Shown: positions 10,260 through 20,896, counted from the first letter of the stretch. The stretch is DNA of 64,000 bases from Mesostigma viride (GCA_009746045.1 RPFO01000390.1:129001-193000), one strand, 5' to 3'. Made by a program: numbers and translations. Notes: generated from the letters alone by a model not told the origin.

Positions 10260-11092
10260 GCACAACCCCCATCCAGTTCTGTGGCATCATGTTGCAGCTG
10301 CACAGGCAGCCAGATCAGTGGGTCTGCTCTCTCTCTCCCTCCTGCAGAATATATCCAAGATTGTCTAGATCTGCTGCAAGACAACTACCTCCCCTTACAC
10401 ATGTGTGCCACTGTTCAGGGCAAACTGGGGTGGTGGTCAGCCATCTGTGGGGCTCCCTTAGCTGTCATCAGCAGGGTCACCCATGATGTTCTAGTCAAGA
10501 TAAAATGCAGTCACATCAGGAAGTTAATCAATGACTGCCCCCCCTCATCCTCCATGGCCTGAATCTGATGGAAGACATCCACATCCAATGTGTCATGGAC
10601 AGCTCCATGGAGAGCAGAACAATCAATCAGATGGGGGCACGGGAATCAGGGCTGTTTTTTCTCACCAACAGGTCAGATTACATGTCCCTCACTTCCTGGT
10701 ACAGCAGGCTACACCGCAGAAAACCTGGCAGCAGCAACTCAGCTGAATGTCGTGCTGTGGTGTCTGCTGCATTGCATGCTCGTTCCCTGCAGCACATGCT
10801 CACCTGGCTACAAACCCAGGCAGGCAGCACATGCAATGTCATCTCACATCTCTACACTGACAGCTTCTCTGTGATCAGTTTTCTAACCAAGAAATCTGTT
10901 TCTGCTGCTGTCCACACTGACTTGGATTGGGTGATCCTCAAACAGGAGGCCACCTATTTTTCCAGCTGGACTCATGTGGATGATGAGGACAACCCAGCAG
11001 ACGCTCTCACGAAGCTGCGGGATGCTGCTGGCCAACAGTACCAGCTCCTCTTTCAGAACATGAACCCCTATGATATCAGAGTCAGTGTTTGA
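10041..11092 (+). pseudogene. Copia pol 3' part: RT palm and RNase H, broken frames
   Basis: Three successive frames carry the rest of pol. 10041-10330: the second RT catalytic site appears as VWHGDDQLICG, where Copia normally has YVDD. About 10330-10500: a segment with LGWWSAICGAPLAVISRVTH in another frame. 10568-11092: RNase H with the acidic residues in MDSSME, SAECRAVV and YTDSFSVI, ending with the Copia-type EDNPADALTKLRD. At least three frame changes separate these parts. The identical LTRs argue that the element is young, so the shifts may be recent mutations or base-calling errors. Confidence 0.8.
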
Positions 11093-11466
11093 ATAAATGA
11101 CTGGCCATAGCACAGTACACAACCACCACACCCCCTTACCACAGCGATAGCTGCTGGGCGCCATAAAATTCAACACATTCGTTGTGGGGTGTGAGTGCTG
11201 GCTAGGTCAGATTTGTATCCATTTGCAGCTTGAGGACACAAGCTTTGTATCCACTTACTTAATGTGTGCTTCAATAACTGGCCAAACCAGCCAGCTGTGT
11301 ACACCTTATTTAATGTGCAATATAACACCTGGCCAGAACAGCCAGCTGTAACCAACCTGGCTCAACCAGCCATGTCTCTTTTGTACCCCTAATCAACTTA
11401 AAAACAATAACAATAATGTTGGGGGTGCAGACCTGCATTAAGAAATAAATAATAAAACAATACTGG

Positions 11467-11950
11467 AGTTAGTCTCCATGCTTTGCTGTAGACTAAGTCT
11501 CAAAGGCATTGTGAATACAACGTATGAATAAGCCTTGTAAACCTACGTTGGTATGTGAATATAAATACCACGTGGGCTATGCAGATAGGAATGCTAGTCG
11601 AGTCGCATACGTTTCCCTAGATAGGTACTTTGGGTACTGGGGTACGTGACAGATGTCAGTACCCAGTATACGTAGTGTCCTGTCATTGGACGGTACTAGA
11701 GTATCCTAGATAGGGACCGTACTGCAGCGTGCATTGATCTGTGATCACACGATGCAGTGACTAGACTGCTACCTGTCATCGTGCGGCCTCGGGCCAACGG
11801 TCTGCACCCAACGGTCACTGGCGGCGCAGCCAGTGAGAGGAACGTTGATAAAGGGTAAACCTATTTTCTAATGAACCAAGCAATTCATTGCTCTCAGCAC
11901 TCCGTGTTCTCAAGCAATATACCACGTCGTTCATTTCTCATTTCCTAACT
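11467..11950 (+). repeat. Copia 3' LTR
   Basis: 484 bp, reading as identical to the 5' LTR, and followed directly by the CATAT target-site duplication. The stretch 11093-11466 before it is untranslated and includes short repeats of GGCCA.A.CAGCCAGCTGT. Confidence 0.95.
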
Positions 11951-12036
11951 CATATTCCATGATGGGTGGGTGGAGGTGGAGGAAGCCGCGTAATCGAACT
12001 AACCTAACTCTAACCTATCTAGTCCTGGGCCTGGTA

Positions 12037-12480
12037 GTTGAGCTAGGTGACCGGTAGAATTGCATGGGGGCCACCGCCTTTCCCACTCACGGGACAAGGC
12101 GGCTCCCCCACCATGCAGTCCTGCTCACCCTACCCTCCCTTGAGGACAATTAGCAGCGGTTCCTTTCTCGTCGCAAGAGGTTGTACGACCTCACCTGGAC
12201 ACTGGACGACGACCTGACCCCCGCCCAGCAGCAGCAGCGACGCGACCTGTGGCCGGAATGTGTACCTCCGCCACAAGCAGGCCACCCCCAGAAGCCCAAG
12301 GTGTACTGGAGGGGCGGGGACCTGATGATCAACCACAAGATGTGGACGCCCCCTGCGGGCTAGAATAGCTTGAATAGCCCTAGCTTGTATCCATTGGTAT
12401 CACATCAACCACAAGATGTGGACGCCCCCTGCGGGCTAGAATAGCAATTGAATAGCCCTAGCTTGTATCCATATTGGTAG
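12037..12480 (+). pseudogene. LINE ORF1 relic, C-terminal part and 3' UTR (family C)
   Basis: From about 12151 the frame reads RFLSRRKRLYDLTWTLDDDL followed by TPAQQQQRRDLWPE and WRGGDLMINHK, ending at a TAG at 12361-12363. This matches the C-terminal domain of L1-type ORF1 proteins and the family B copies near 17700 and 56500. A 75-bp tandem duplication at 12328-12398 and 12403-12478 repeats the ORF end and the 3' UTR. An in-frame stop upstream shows it is dead. It is the continuation of the relic at 4424-5462. Confidence 0.7.
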
Positions 12481-13632
12481 TAGTCACTGCCGCCATGGCA
12501 GCCATGCCTAGTAGAATGTTTGCCTAGCTGTGCCATACCTAGCTAGCCACGTGCACTGCCAACACACGGCACACCACCAGCCATAAGTAAGTAAGTAAGT
12601 ACTTGCGTGTCATGCGCAAAGGCATGCCACGGAGTACTATGCTAATCTCATTAGAAAAAAATAATTACACAAAAGTTAAAACAAATATCGTCTGCATCAT
12701 TCCCCAATCACTATAGATGGGGATGTAATCCTCATCAGAGCTGTCCTCTACTGTAATGGCAGACGAGGCGGTAGTGTAGCGGCTATCCTCAGGTAGTGTA
12801 GGGCCAATAACCTCCACCTGCGGACTTCTACCTTGGCTAGCAACGGGCCGCGGGGCCCGTGGGGAGAAAACAGGAGCATACCCCACTGAGCCATAGCCTT
12901 AGCTTAGTCCAAGTACAGCCATGCTACGTACCTGGCTATGCTCAGTTTACTTGCCCACGCTCCTTGTTATGATATGCTCACATGGGTCTTATTGCACCCA
13001 CAGATCTTGCCGGGCCGTTTATCGGGTCCGATTGCAGCTGTAGCATCATTGCCTCTGGCATGAGGAGAAAGGAGGTCTCTGCCCTTTCTTCCTGTTGTGC
13101 ACACACAGGGATTAAATGCACGTCGGTGCTCCGTGACTCCCCGGCCAACAGGAGCACGAGCTTAATTAATTAATAATTATAATTAATTAATTAATTAATT
13201 AATTAATTAATTAATTAATTAATTAATTAATTAATTAATTAATTAAATAGCAAAAGCATCATCCACTCTCACAATGTGTTGAGCACATGCCTCGTGGGAA
13301 CGGGAGGTGCTGGGTTTTCATTTCATATCGCGCGCAGTATACTGAAAGAAAGAGGCACACGTGTAATGCAAGGCTTGGATAGGTTGAGTGATCCATGAGC
13401 TTACAAGCAGGCAAAGATCGATGACGCTGGAATGCATGCTAGCAAATGGTGGCAAGATGCTAACATCACATGATTATACACCATGATTATGGGCACCTAC
13501 TAGCTGCTCTTCTGGCACAATCAATATCAACGCAGTATAAACCATCCATATCCAATCCTCACGATATATGCACGGCTAGTTGCCGACGTTTATACAGCAC
13601 CTAAAATACTGCACAACTGCAACCTGCTATGT
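12481..13632. other. Intergenic with microsatellites
   Basis: No supported gene. (AAGT)n lies at 12584-12601 and a long (AATT)n run at 13157-13247. A 73-residue minus-strand ORF at 12665-12886 with an acidic EDSSDEDY stretch is the only coding-like piece and is unsupported. Confidence 0.5.
13157..13247. repeat. (AATT)n microsatellite
   Basis: About 90 bp of TTAATTAATT units. The family B LINEs here end in the same motif, so it could be an expanded LINE tail, but no LINE 3' end adjoins it. Confidence 0.9.
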
Positions 13633-13655
13633 ATGGCTGACATTGGACGGCGCCC

Positions 13656-15370
13656 TTGAGCACTCGCCTGCGGTACGACGCGGCGGTCGGTGCTGAGTTG
13701 CTGAAGACCCCTGACCTTGCGGTGAGGGAGCTTCTGCATATGGCATTCTGCAACCGTGTCCTGCTCTCTGATGAGCCTCCGCCTGCTGAGTGGCAGACGG
13801 CCATCCGAGTCATGCTGTACAAGAAGGGCTCTGCTGCTGACCCCGGTAACGATCGGGGTGTCTGCCTCCAAAGCGCCGCGCTGAAGGTCGATCTTCATGC
13901 GCATGATGCTGCATGCACCGGCTCCGGCCGCGCCGCGCTGGACCCCCACCTGGGTGAGTCTCAGATGGGTTTCCGTCGTGGTCGTAACACTGTCATGGAT
14001 GTGTTTGTCGCGCGCCGGTTGATGGAGGAGGTGCGTCGCCTTTGCCCTGACAGTTTGCCGCTAGTCTTCATTTTTGTTGACTATATCAAGGCCTTTCAGT
14101 TTTCACACGGTCCTCTGGGAGGCTCTTTGGGCCATCCTAGCTCTGGATCGGGTACATCATTGCACCAGCGTTTATTGCTGCCATTCGTCGACTGAATGAG
14201 GGCTCACAGGCAGTATAGTGCGGACTGCGGAAGGCACCACCCCACCATTCCCCCTTCACCACGGGGTGTGGCAAGGTTGTGTCCTGTCCCCATATCTGTT
14301 CATTATTAATTGTCGTGGATCACGTCATTCGCCGGGCACGTGCGCGCTTTACTGCTCTTAAGGGGTTAGAGCCAGGCTTGGACATCCTTAACGATCGAGC
14401 GCGAGCATGGCGGGGTTAGCACTGGCTACCGCCTGGCCGACCTGATTTATGCGGACGACACCACCCTCATCGCGCGCCCCGAGCACGTACATTCAGACCT
14501 GGTTGGACTGTCTGGGCTTGGAGGCGCGGGTGGTGGGGTTGGAGATTAGTGTCAAAACTGAGGCTATGGTGATTGGGGCTTCCAGTCGCCCGCCGCTGCC
14601 ACGGCTCACTAGACGGGACGGAGGTCCCGTTTCGTGATCGCTTTAAACTGCTGCATGGGGATCGAGCATGCTTCCTGACACCGCGCGCCGCCGATGTGGA
14701 CACCCGCATTGGCCTGGCCTGGGCTCGGCATCGTTCGCTCAAAACCTACTGGCACTCGAAGGTCCTCGGCGAGCACCGCAAGCGCATGCTCCTCAAGGTC
14801 CTGGTCCTCACGGTGCTCATCGATCACGTATGGCGCCGAGCAAGGCATCAATGGACGCGCTCACGGACACGCTGGCGGCCATGCAAGCTACTAAACGGCA
14901 CGGTAACCAGGATGCTCCGTCAGGCCCTGAATGTAGGGTTTTCCACCCATAGGTCTTTAGAATCTTTGTACCAGGGCATGCCTCGCATTTCGGACGAGAT
15001 TAGACAGCGTAGGATAGCATTCGTTGGACATCTTGCTCGCACCAGCCAGGTAGACACCGCCCTTGGTCTGGCCGGCCCCCCGAGCCGGACTTGGCCGGCT
15101 AGGGCGGCATATCCTGACCTGGCCTGCATGGCCCCAAGAAGGACATTCCTAAGAAGGTAGGCAAACATGTCATGACCTACCCAGTACCCACAGCAGTTGA
15201 TGGCTGACCTAGTGGTCCCAGCTCAGTTTGAACATCGCATTCACTCCCTCTCTCTTGCTTGGACTGCTATGCAGGACAAGAAGAGGTGGAAGACCATTGT
15301 CCAGGCTCATACGCTTGCCCCTGTGGGCAAGCCCCCTCCCCCCAAGCGGAAGGGGCGCTTTGCTGAGTAG
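13656..15370 (+). pseudogene. LINE ORF2 reverse transcriptase, broken
   Basis: RT-type text appears in several frames: WQTAIRVMLYKKGS with NDRGVCLQSAALK, then ESQMGFRRGRNTVMDVF and FIFVDYIKAF (first RT Asp), typical of non-LTR RT blocks. Further on, about 14940-15100 reads SDEIRQRRIAFVGHLART, a motif common near the C-terminus of LINE ORF2, and the end reads AWTAMQDK then PVGKPPPPKRKGRFAE and a stop at 15368-15370. Frame breaks near 14190, 14640 and 15160 make it a pseudogene. The endonuclease region is missing by 5' truncation. Confidence 0.8.
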
Positions 15371-15441
15371 AATTAATAATTAATTAGTTAATATTAGGAA
15401 CATAACTCCGTTGGGAGTATATGTAGCACATAGCCCAGAGA

Positions 15442-16362
15442 TTGATAGCGCATGCTCTTCAAGGTCCTTGTCGATCCTCACGGTGCTCACATATGGCGCG
15501 CCGAGGCGTGGACACTCACCCCCATGCACACTGGCATCTAGGCTAGACGGCACAGTTTACAGGATCATCCTGTAAACTGTCGGAGCATTGCTCCGACAGG
15601 TCCTGAACGTAGGGTTTTCCAAGCGCCCGTCATCAGAGTCTTTGTATCAGGGCATGCCTCGTATTTCGGACGAGATTAGACAGCGTAGGATAGCATTTGT
15701 AGGACACCTTGCTCGCAACAGCCAGGTCGACACCGCACTTGGTCTGGCCGGCCCCCAGCGGCTTGGCCAGCCAGGGCGGCATATTCTGACCTGGCCTGGC
15801 CCCAAGGGCATTCCCAAAAGGGTAGGGAAACCTTGCATCGCTGTCTAATCTCGTCCGAAATACGAGGCCAGGATAGCATTTGTAGGACACCTTGCTCGCA
15901 ACAGCCAGGTCGACACCGCACTTGGTCTGGCCGGCCCCCAGCGGCTTGGCCAGCCAGGGCGGCATATTCTGACCTGGCCTGGCCCCAAGGGCATTCCCAA
16001 AAGGGTAGGGAAACCTGACACGAACTACGTACAGATGTTGCTGGATGACCTACTGGTCCCAGCCCAGTTTGAGCACCGCATCCACTCTCTCTCCCTTCTT
16101 TGGACTGCCATGCAACAAGACGCGGTGGAAGAGGATTGTCAAGGCTCACACGCCCGACCCTGTGGGCAAACCACCTCCCCCCAAGCGGAGGAGGCGTTTT
16201 GATGAGTAGGGTAGTTAGGAATTTTCTAGACTAGCTAGATTAGAGTTAGGTTAGTTCGATTACGCGGCTCCTTCCACCCCACCCATCCATCAAGGAATAC
16301 GTGCTATGTACATGATCTCCCAATGGAGGCATGTTATAATTTAATTTAATTTTATTTTTTTA
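15442..16362 (+). mobile_element. LINE family A 3' fragment inserted in family B
   Basis: A 12-bp target-site duplication, ATAGCCCAGAGA, lies at 15430-15441 and 16363-16374. It carries the ORF2 C-terminus and 3' UTR. An internal direct duplication of about 150 bp (about 15687-15832 and 15873-16016) is joined by a short inverted piece (15836-15866, complement of the SDEIRQR region), a sign of a template switch or later rearrangement. Confidence 0.85.
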
Positions 16363-16633
16363 ATAGCCCAGAGAGGGGGCATATGAGCCTATAACACATT
16401 CTACTAAGCTACTTCCTGCAAGGGTGGGAATGTAAACAACACTTGCTCTAGGTGCACTAGGGCACCTGCACCACCCAGAGCCTCGGGCAACTCCCAGCTA
16501 AGGGGAGCCTGTCATAGGTGGGGAAGATCAGTTGACATAGCTATACAAGAGCTAGCCGGGCATGGCATCTCAGCAGAGAGTGACTCCCTGCATGTGCACT
16601 GCATAATATTAAATAAAGCTAGGCATCATCTGG

Positions 16634-17399
16634 GGATGTGGACACCCGCATCGGCCTTTCCTGGGCCAAGCTCCGTTCGCTCAACACCTACTGGCGCTCG
16701 AAGGGCCTGGGCGAGCACCGCAAGCGCATGCTCTTCAAGGTCCTCGTCCTCACGGTGCTCTCGTATGGCGCCGAGGCGTGGACACTCACACCCAAACTGG
16801 CAGCTAGGCTAGACGGAACGGTTTACAGGATGCTCCGACAGGTCCTTAACGTAGGTTTTTCAGAGCGTCCGTCATCAGAGTCTTTGTATCATGGCATGCC
16901 TCGTATTTCGGACGAGATTAGGCATCGTAGGATAGCATTTGTAGGACACCTTGCTCGCACCAGCCAGGTCGACACCGCCCTTGGTCTGGCCGGCCCCCAG
17001 CGGCTTGGCCAGCCAGGGCGACACATTCTGACCTGGCCTGGCCCCGAGGGCATTCCCAAAAGGGTAGGGAAACCTGTCACGAACTACACCCAGATGTTGC
17101 TGGACGACCTAGTGGTCCCAGCCCAGTCTGAGTACCGCATCCACTCTCTCTCCTGTCTTTGGACTGCCATGCAGGACAAGACGCGGTGGAAGAAGATTGT
17201 CAAGGCGCACACGCCCGACCCTGTGGGCAAGCCCCCTCCCCCCAAGCGGAGGTGGCGTTTTGATGAGTAGTGTAGTGAGGATTTTCTAGACTAGATAGCT
17301 TAGAGTTAGGATAGTTCGATTCCACCCCATCCCGATCATGGAATATGTGCTACATGATCTCCCCACGGAGGCATGTTATAATTTAATTTAATTTTTTTA
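16634..17399 (+). mobile_element. LINE family A 3' fragment inserted in family B
   Basis: 766 bp bounded by a 9-bp target-site duplication, ATCATCTGG, at 16625-16633 and 17400-17408. It has an open ORF2 C-terminal frame (16638-17270) with YGAEAWTLTPKLAARLDGTV, the SDEIRHRRIAFVGHLART motif and a C-terminus of PVGKPPPPKRRWRFDE. The 3' UTR ends CCCACGGAGGCATGTTATAA plus an AATTT tail. Confidence 0.9.
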
Positions 17400-17948
17400 A
17401 TCATCTGGCTCACCATAGGCCGGCACACATGTACATGACTAATTAAAGGCTAGGCCTCAGCCGGTATAGTGCCTGTAGTAGGCGGGCAGGTACAAGGCCA
17501 CTGTCTAAGTATTCTACACTACTGCTGCTGTATTCCCCTAGGCTGGGGCTTCTGGAGTCGCTGGGGCCGCGGTGGTCGAGGGGGTCGCCTGCCAGGGCTT
17601 GTGGCCGACGTAGATGGCCGCCCCCTTGGACCAGTACACTGGCTGGCCCGCCTTGGTCTGCCGGAGCTGGAGGTAGGTCGGCCATAGCTCCCATCGCCGT
17701 TGTTGCTGCGCCAGGGTCAATTCGTCGTCCACGGTGAAGGGAGTGTTCTTCGAGAGCCGCTTGCGGCGTCTGAGAAACGAAATCTTGTCCGCTGGGCTCT
17801 CAAAGATGAGAAGAAGCGGAGGCGCCCCTGCCTTACCCCGCGCGCGGGGGAGGCGGTGGGCGGTCAGCTTAATCTGCTGAGTAGAATAGGTAGGGTTTTC
17901 TAGATTAGATCAGCATATTTAATTTAATTTAATTTTAATGGCTGACAT

Positions 17949-18300
17949 GCAAGCAACGTCGAGTAGGATGGCGGTCTTAGAGAGGCTGGGCAGAGGTCGG
18001 TAGAAATGAAATAAGTGGAAAACTAGGCAGAAACTATGTAGAAACACGATCTACTTACGCCTGCACGCACTATTGAGCTGCATGGCGGCAGAGGCCATTT
18101 GCCGGAAAATACAGCATACAGTAGCAATATAGCCACGGTCACGCCTTACACTAATTGCAGGCACCATCATGCCCGGAGCTACCCAATAAAAGTCTGCACA
18201 AATCTCGGTTTAGCCGAGAGTCCGGGCGTTCAGAATGAATAAACATGTACGTGTTACTTAGAAGTCGAAACACAATAGAAATACCAAGCATGGTGCCGCA
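17949..18300. other. Intergenic, nothing recognised
   Basis: No coding sequence, RNA gene or repeat family member could be supported. Confidence 0.4.
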
Positions 18301-18400
18301 GCAGACCCGAGTCTTGCCGTCATAATATGTATGCCGATTTCCAGGGTTTCGAAACCCTGGAAATCGGCATACATATTATTACGGCAAGACTCGGGTCTGC
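18301..18400. repeat. 100-bp near-perfect palindrome
   Basis: Two 50-bp arms meet with no spacer at 18350/18351 (GGGTTTC|GAAACCC). The arms are complementary at 49 of 50 positions; the mismatch is at arm position 21. The outer ends are GCAGACCCGAG and CTCGGGTCTGC. It could form a cruciform or a long hairpin RNA. Confidence 0.95.
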
Positions 18401-19234
18401 TCGGATCCGCATGAAAGTTGGGTGAGAAACTGGAAAAATCTGTGTTTCCTTTGCCCCAGTACTTCAACAAACTCGTAGAAACCTAATTATCAACCTTTGA
18501 ACGCATCATCATGGTCATGCCACCCAACAACCACTGAAATTCGCGCGACAACTGGCGAGATCTCCCTGCCACTGAGGACTTATGCGACGCAGTGAATTAA
18601 TTAAATACCTATGAATGCTTGCGGTAACCAACTCGTGCCGGAGCACTCACATATTATGAAGGTGGCGCGCACATGATAATAACATCTGACACATAATAAT
18701 AAACAACGTTGCCTGCGGGCTCTAACTCGCGATTGTCATGCGGGCTCCGTGGCTCCTTCATGTGGGATCCATGCGAACATCAACCAGCGTGTGCACATGC
18801 CAGAAGTAATAATGATTATCTATTAGTACTATTGACAAATTTGCAAGCTAGTCTGCTCTTTCAGACATTGCAACAAAGAGGGCATGCATGTATTCATCCA
18901 TGAGCATGCATACGCAGTTCTACATTGGCAAGGACATGATTGCATAGGCTTGCAACATGGATCCTGTGATGCCAAAAATAAAAATTAACTTCACATGCCA
19001 TTGCAGCGTGATGGAACAACTCTACGATGCCTCGCGTAGGCTGGACCTGCCGCATTGTAGTAAGTAACCCTGGCGAATAATATACACAGGACATCAGGCA
19101 GGTTCTTAATTCCACAATACAGGATCAAGCCACGTTGCCACGGTCCTTTCTTCAGACGCACCGTTGTGAGTGCCGTGCTTACGGACTGCAGGCTTGCAAT
19201 GCCAGTACAATTTCCGGACTCATAGACGGAGGGC
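18401..19234. other. Intergenic, nothing recognised
   Basis: AT-richer unique sequence without a supported gene. A 3' UTR for the minus-strand GFA-type gene would extend into it from 19234. Confidence 0.4.
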
Positions 19235-19633
19235 TCAAGGCCAGCCTTCATGCACAGGCAAACCGTCTTGCGGAAGGTCCAGATCGCCACGGTCGCCGAC
19301 AAAAATGTGCATCGTCGGCTTCAACGGTTTCATACCGGGCGGTACTTTCAAGGCGCCGACAGGGATAATTTGCAAGCCATTGGCTAGAGTGTTATGGACC
19401 CACGAACCGCAAGTCTTGCAGGTCGTCCTATATTTGTTGGGCGAGCTCTCGAAGCGAATAACATTGTCCTGACCTGAGGTCATTTGGAACTTCTCAGGAG
19501 AGTACGCAGCAGCAGCAGTGGGCCCACCGCCGTAGATTCTGCAGGTTTCACAATGACAGAAACAGCTCATAACGGGCTCGCCTTCGAGCGCAAATGACAC
19601 CTTCCTACACAGACACGTCCATGTATACGCCAT
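19235..19633 (-). CDS. GFA/CENP-V family zinc protein
   Basis: A single-exon gene of 132 residues. The start is the ATG at 19631-19633 (MAYTWTCLC). Zinc-binding cysteines appear in the family order: CLC (about residues 7-9), CHCETC (about 27-32) and CKTCG (about 71-75), followed by THIF-like MHIFVGDRGDL and a C-terminal DGLPVHEGWP, the usual end of this family. GFA-domain proteins include bacterial glutathione-dependent formaldehyde-activating-like enzymes and the eukaryotic CENP-V; most members have no proven reaction. Length and motif order are complete. No signal peptide. It stands alone between intergenic stretches. Confidence 0.88.
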   Translation of the reverse strand: MAYTWTCLCRKVSFALEGEPVMSCFCHCETCRIYGGGPTAAAAYSPEKFQMTSGQDNVIRFESSPNKYRTTCKTCGSWVHNTLANGLQIIPVGALKVPPGMKPLKPTMHIFVGDRGDLDLPQDGLPVHEGWP

Positions 19634-20194
19634 GTTTGGCAACTGGACCTATCCGGGAATTGCTTTCAAATCCTGACACGGTACTTGATTCACTAAAAGC
19701 TTCTAACAATACGACACCTGCGCTGTGCGCCACGCTTAGTCTTTGCCTCAGTCTTGAGGAAGCCCAGTGCTGTTTCAGAACCACGACACACACCACGATC
19801 CTCGATTCCAGTAACCTCAAGGAGAGTTGGAGATGGCGGGCCGCCAGCTCCAAATCGTCATTTTCCTGATTCCTTTGGCATACGATGAAATTCCCTAGTG
19901 GGAAAAGCTTGCTCATGACGTCACATGTGCCATATCTTACATATTAAAAACCTAAAAGCCCTCGTATGCGCCCCTGATGCGCCTACTAAAAATTTTTGTA
20001 GACGTTTTGGCGAGCTTTTGGCCAAGGATCAAGCCAAGGATCATGGCCTTGCCTATGGCCTATGGGCTATGTTTCTATCTACCGATAGGGCAGTAATAAC
20101 ACCCTTTGGGCTAAATTATTAGCCTGTCTTAGTTCTTACCGCTACGCAGCTACGCCTGCAAATTGCAATCAGATGTATCTTACCACTTAGGTAT
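19634..20194. other. Intergenic, nothing recognised
   Basis: This is the 5' flank of the GFA-type gene. Only short ORFs without domain signals are present. A GCCAAGGATCAAGCCAAGGATCATGGCC short repeat lies near 20020-20050. Confidence 0.4.
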
Positions 20195-20196
20195 TA

Positions 20197-20380
20197 CACC
20201 CCCCCCACGTTTAAGATTCTCACGTTTAAGATCATGAGACTCTGGATTTGACCTCTACTAGCAGTATATTTTTATAAGAATTAGTAGAACTTAGTAAAAT
20301 CGAATCAAAGTAGTACGATTCTTTGAGATCGTGAGCGCTGGATTGGTCGGACCCCAATCTTAAACGTGTGTGGGGGGGTG
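20197..20380. mobile_element. Small MITE-like element with C-rich inverted ends
   Basis: 184 bp with ends CACCCCCCCCACGTTTAAGATT and the complement AATCTTAAACGTGTGTGGGGGGGTG, differing by a 4-bp gap. TA dinucleotides flank both ends (20195-20196 and 20381-20382), as expected for Tc1/mariner-type targets. No coding capacity. It lies about 515 bp upstream of the PTEN-like gene's start. Confidence 0.55.
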
Positions 20381-20896
20381 TATGTACAACGTCTTCCACG
20401 TTGGGGCGCGGCGCTCGTGCGGGTTCCGCCTCGATCGGCCCCCCGCCCGGCCCCGGCCGGCCTCCCATACCCTTGCGTGGCGCTTTCTCTGACGGTCTCA
20501 CGAACACGAGGGTGCACGCGAGGTGGCAAGCGCCCAAGTCAAGTCGACTATGGCGCCCTGTTAGTATGCTCGATTTACCTTGACACTCGCCATCGCCTCG
20601 CCGCATCCGAGAGCCGGCCATCGTTCGCCGGGTTTGTCACAAACTTCAACGTATGGCAAGCCAATGGCATTACCGGCCGCAGCGTCATAACCGGTGTTTG
20701 CATCTCTATGATTTCATAAATGTGGACTAACGGGAGGTTGCTGGTGCAGCCTGGAGCACCGATTAAATTGTCCCGTTATCATGTTATGTCGATCGCGGGG
20801 GATAACTAGCGAATAGTGTTGATAGCATCGTGATGCATGGCTTGAATAGAATTTGACAGCTTCTCGCGGGCAAGTTCGCACGCTATAAGTACAAGA

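Larger units (their letters stand above)
5540..11950 (+). mobile_element. Ty1/Copia-type LTR retrotransposon, 6.4 kb, recent insertion
   Basis: Two 484-bp LTRs that read as identical (5540-6023 and 11467-11950) flank a 5.4-kb internal region. The element is bounded by a perfect 5-bp target-site duplication, CATAT (5535-5539 and 11951-11955). The termini are AGTTAG...CTAACT, a 6-bp inverted repeat rather than the usual TG...CA. Internal order: leader with repeats, a CCHC nucleocapsid fragment, integrase, a retropepsin-like segment, reverse transcriptase, RNase H. A tract GAAATAAATAATAAAACAATACTGG precedes the 3' LTR where a polypurine tract is expected. No primer-binding site was recognised after the 5' LTR. 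A gag capsid region was not recognised. RT and RNase H are spread over several frames. Confidence 0.95.
5474..12025 (-). mobile_element. LINE family A 3' end, 5'-truncated, later split by the Copia element
   Basis: The element's own sequence is only about 135 bp: 5474-5539 and 11956-12025. It is the reverse complement of the family A 3' end seen at 51283-51486 (GATGAGTAGTG...CCCAACGGAGGCATGTTA with an AATTT-type tail). It is bounded by an 11-bp target-site duplication, TGGGCCTGGTA, at 5463-5473 and 12026-12036. The Copia element is inserted inside it with its own 5-bp duplication. Confidence 0.85.
15374..17874 (-). mobile_element. LINE family B (ORF1-only) copy, split by two family A insertions
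   Basis: The element's own pieces are 15374-15429, 16375-16624 and 17409-17874. The 3' tail is (AATT)-rich and lies at the low-coordinate end. A 13-bp target-site duplication, TGCTGAGTAGAAT, lies at 15361-15373 and 17875-17887. The 5' part at 17450-17874 encodes an L1 ORF1-type C-terminus on the minus strand (TVDDELTLAQQQRRW then ELWPTYLQLRQTKAGQPVYW), followed directly by 3' UTR. No reverse transcriptase is present. Confidence 0.85.
13644..17937 (+). mobile_element. LINE family A copy, 5'-truncated, host of nested insertions
   Basis: The element's own sequence is 13644-15373 plus 17888-17937, ending in an AATTT-type tail. An 11-bp target-site duplication, ATGGCTGACAT, lies at 13633-13643 and 17938-17948. 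A family B LINE is inserted at its stop codon. The coding part is described separately. Confidence 0.85.

Noticed and set aside
13633-17948. A single rearranged LINE
   Set aside because: Four separate target-site duplications show independent nested insertions.
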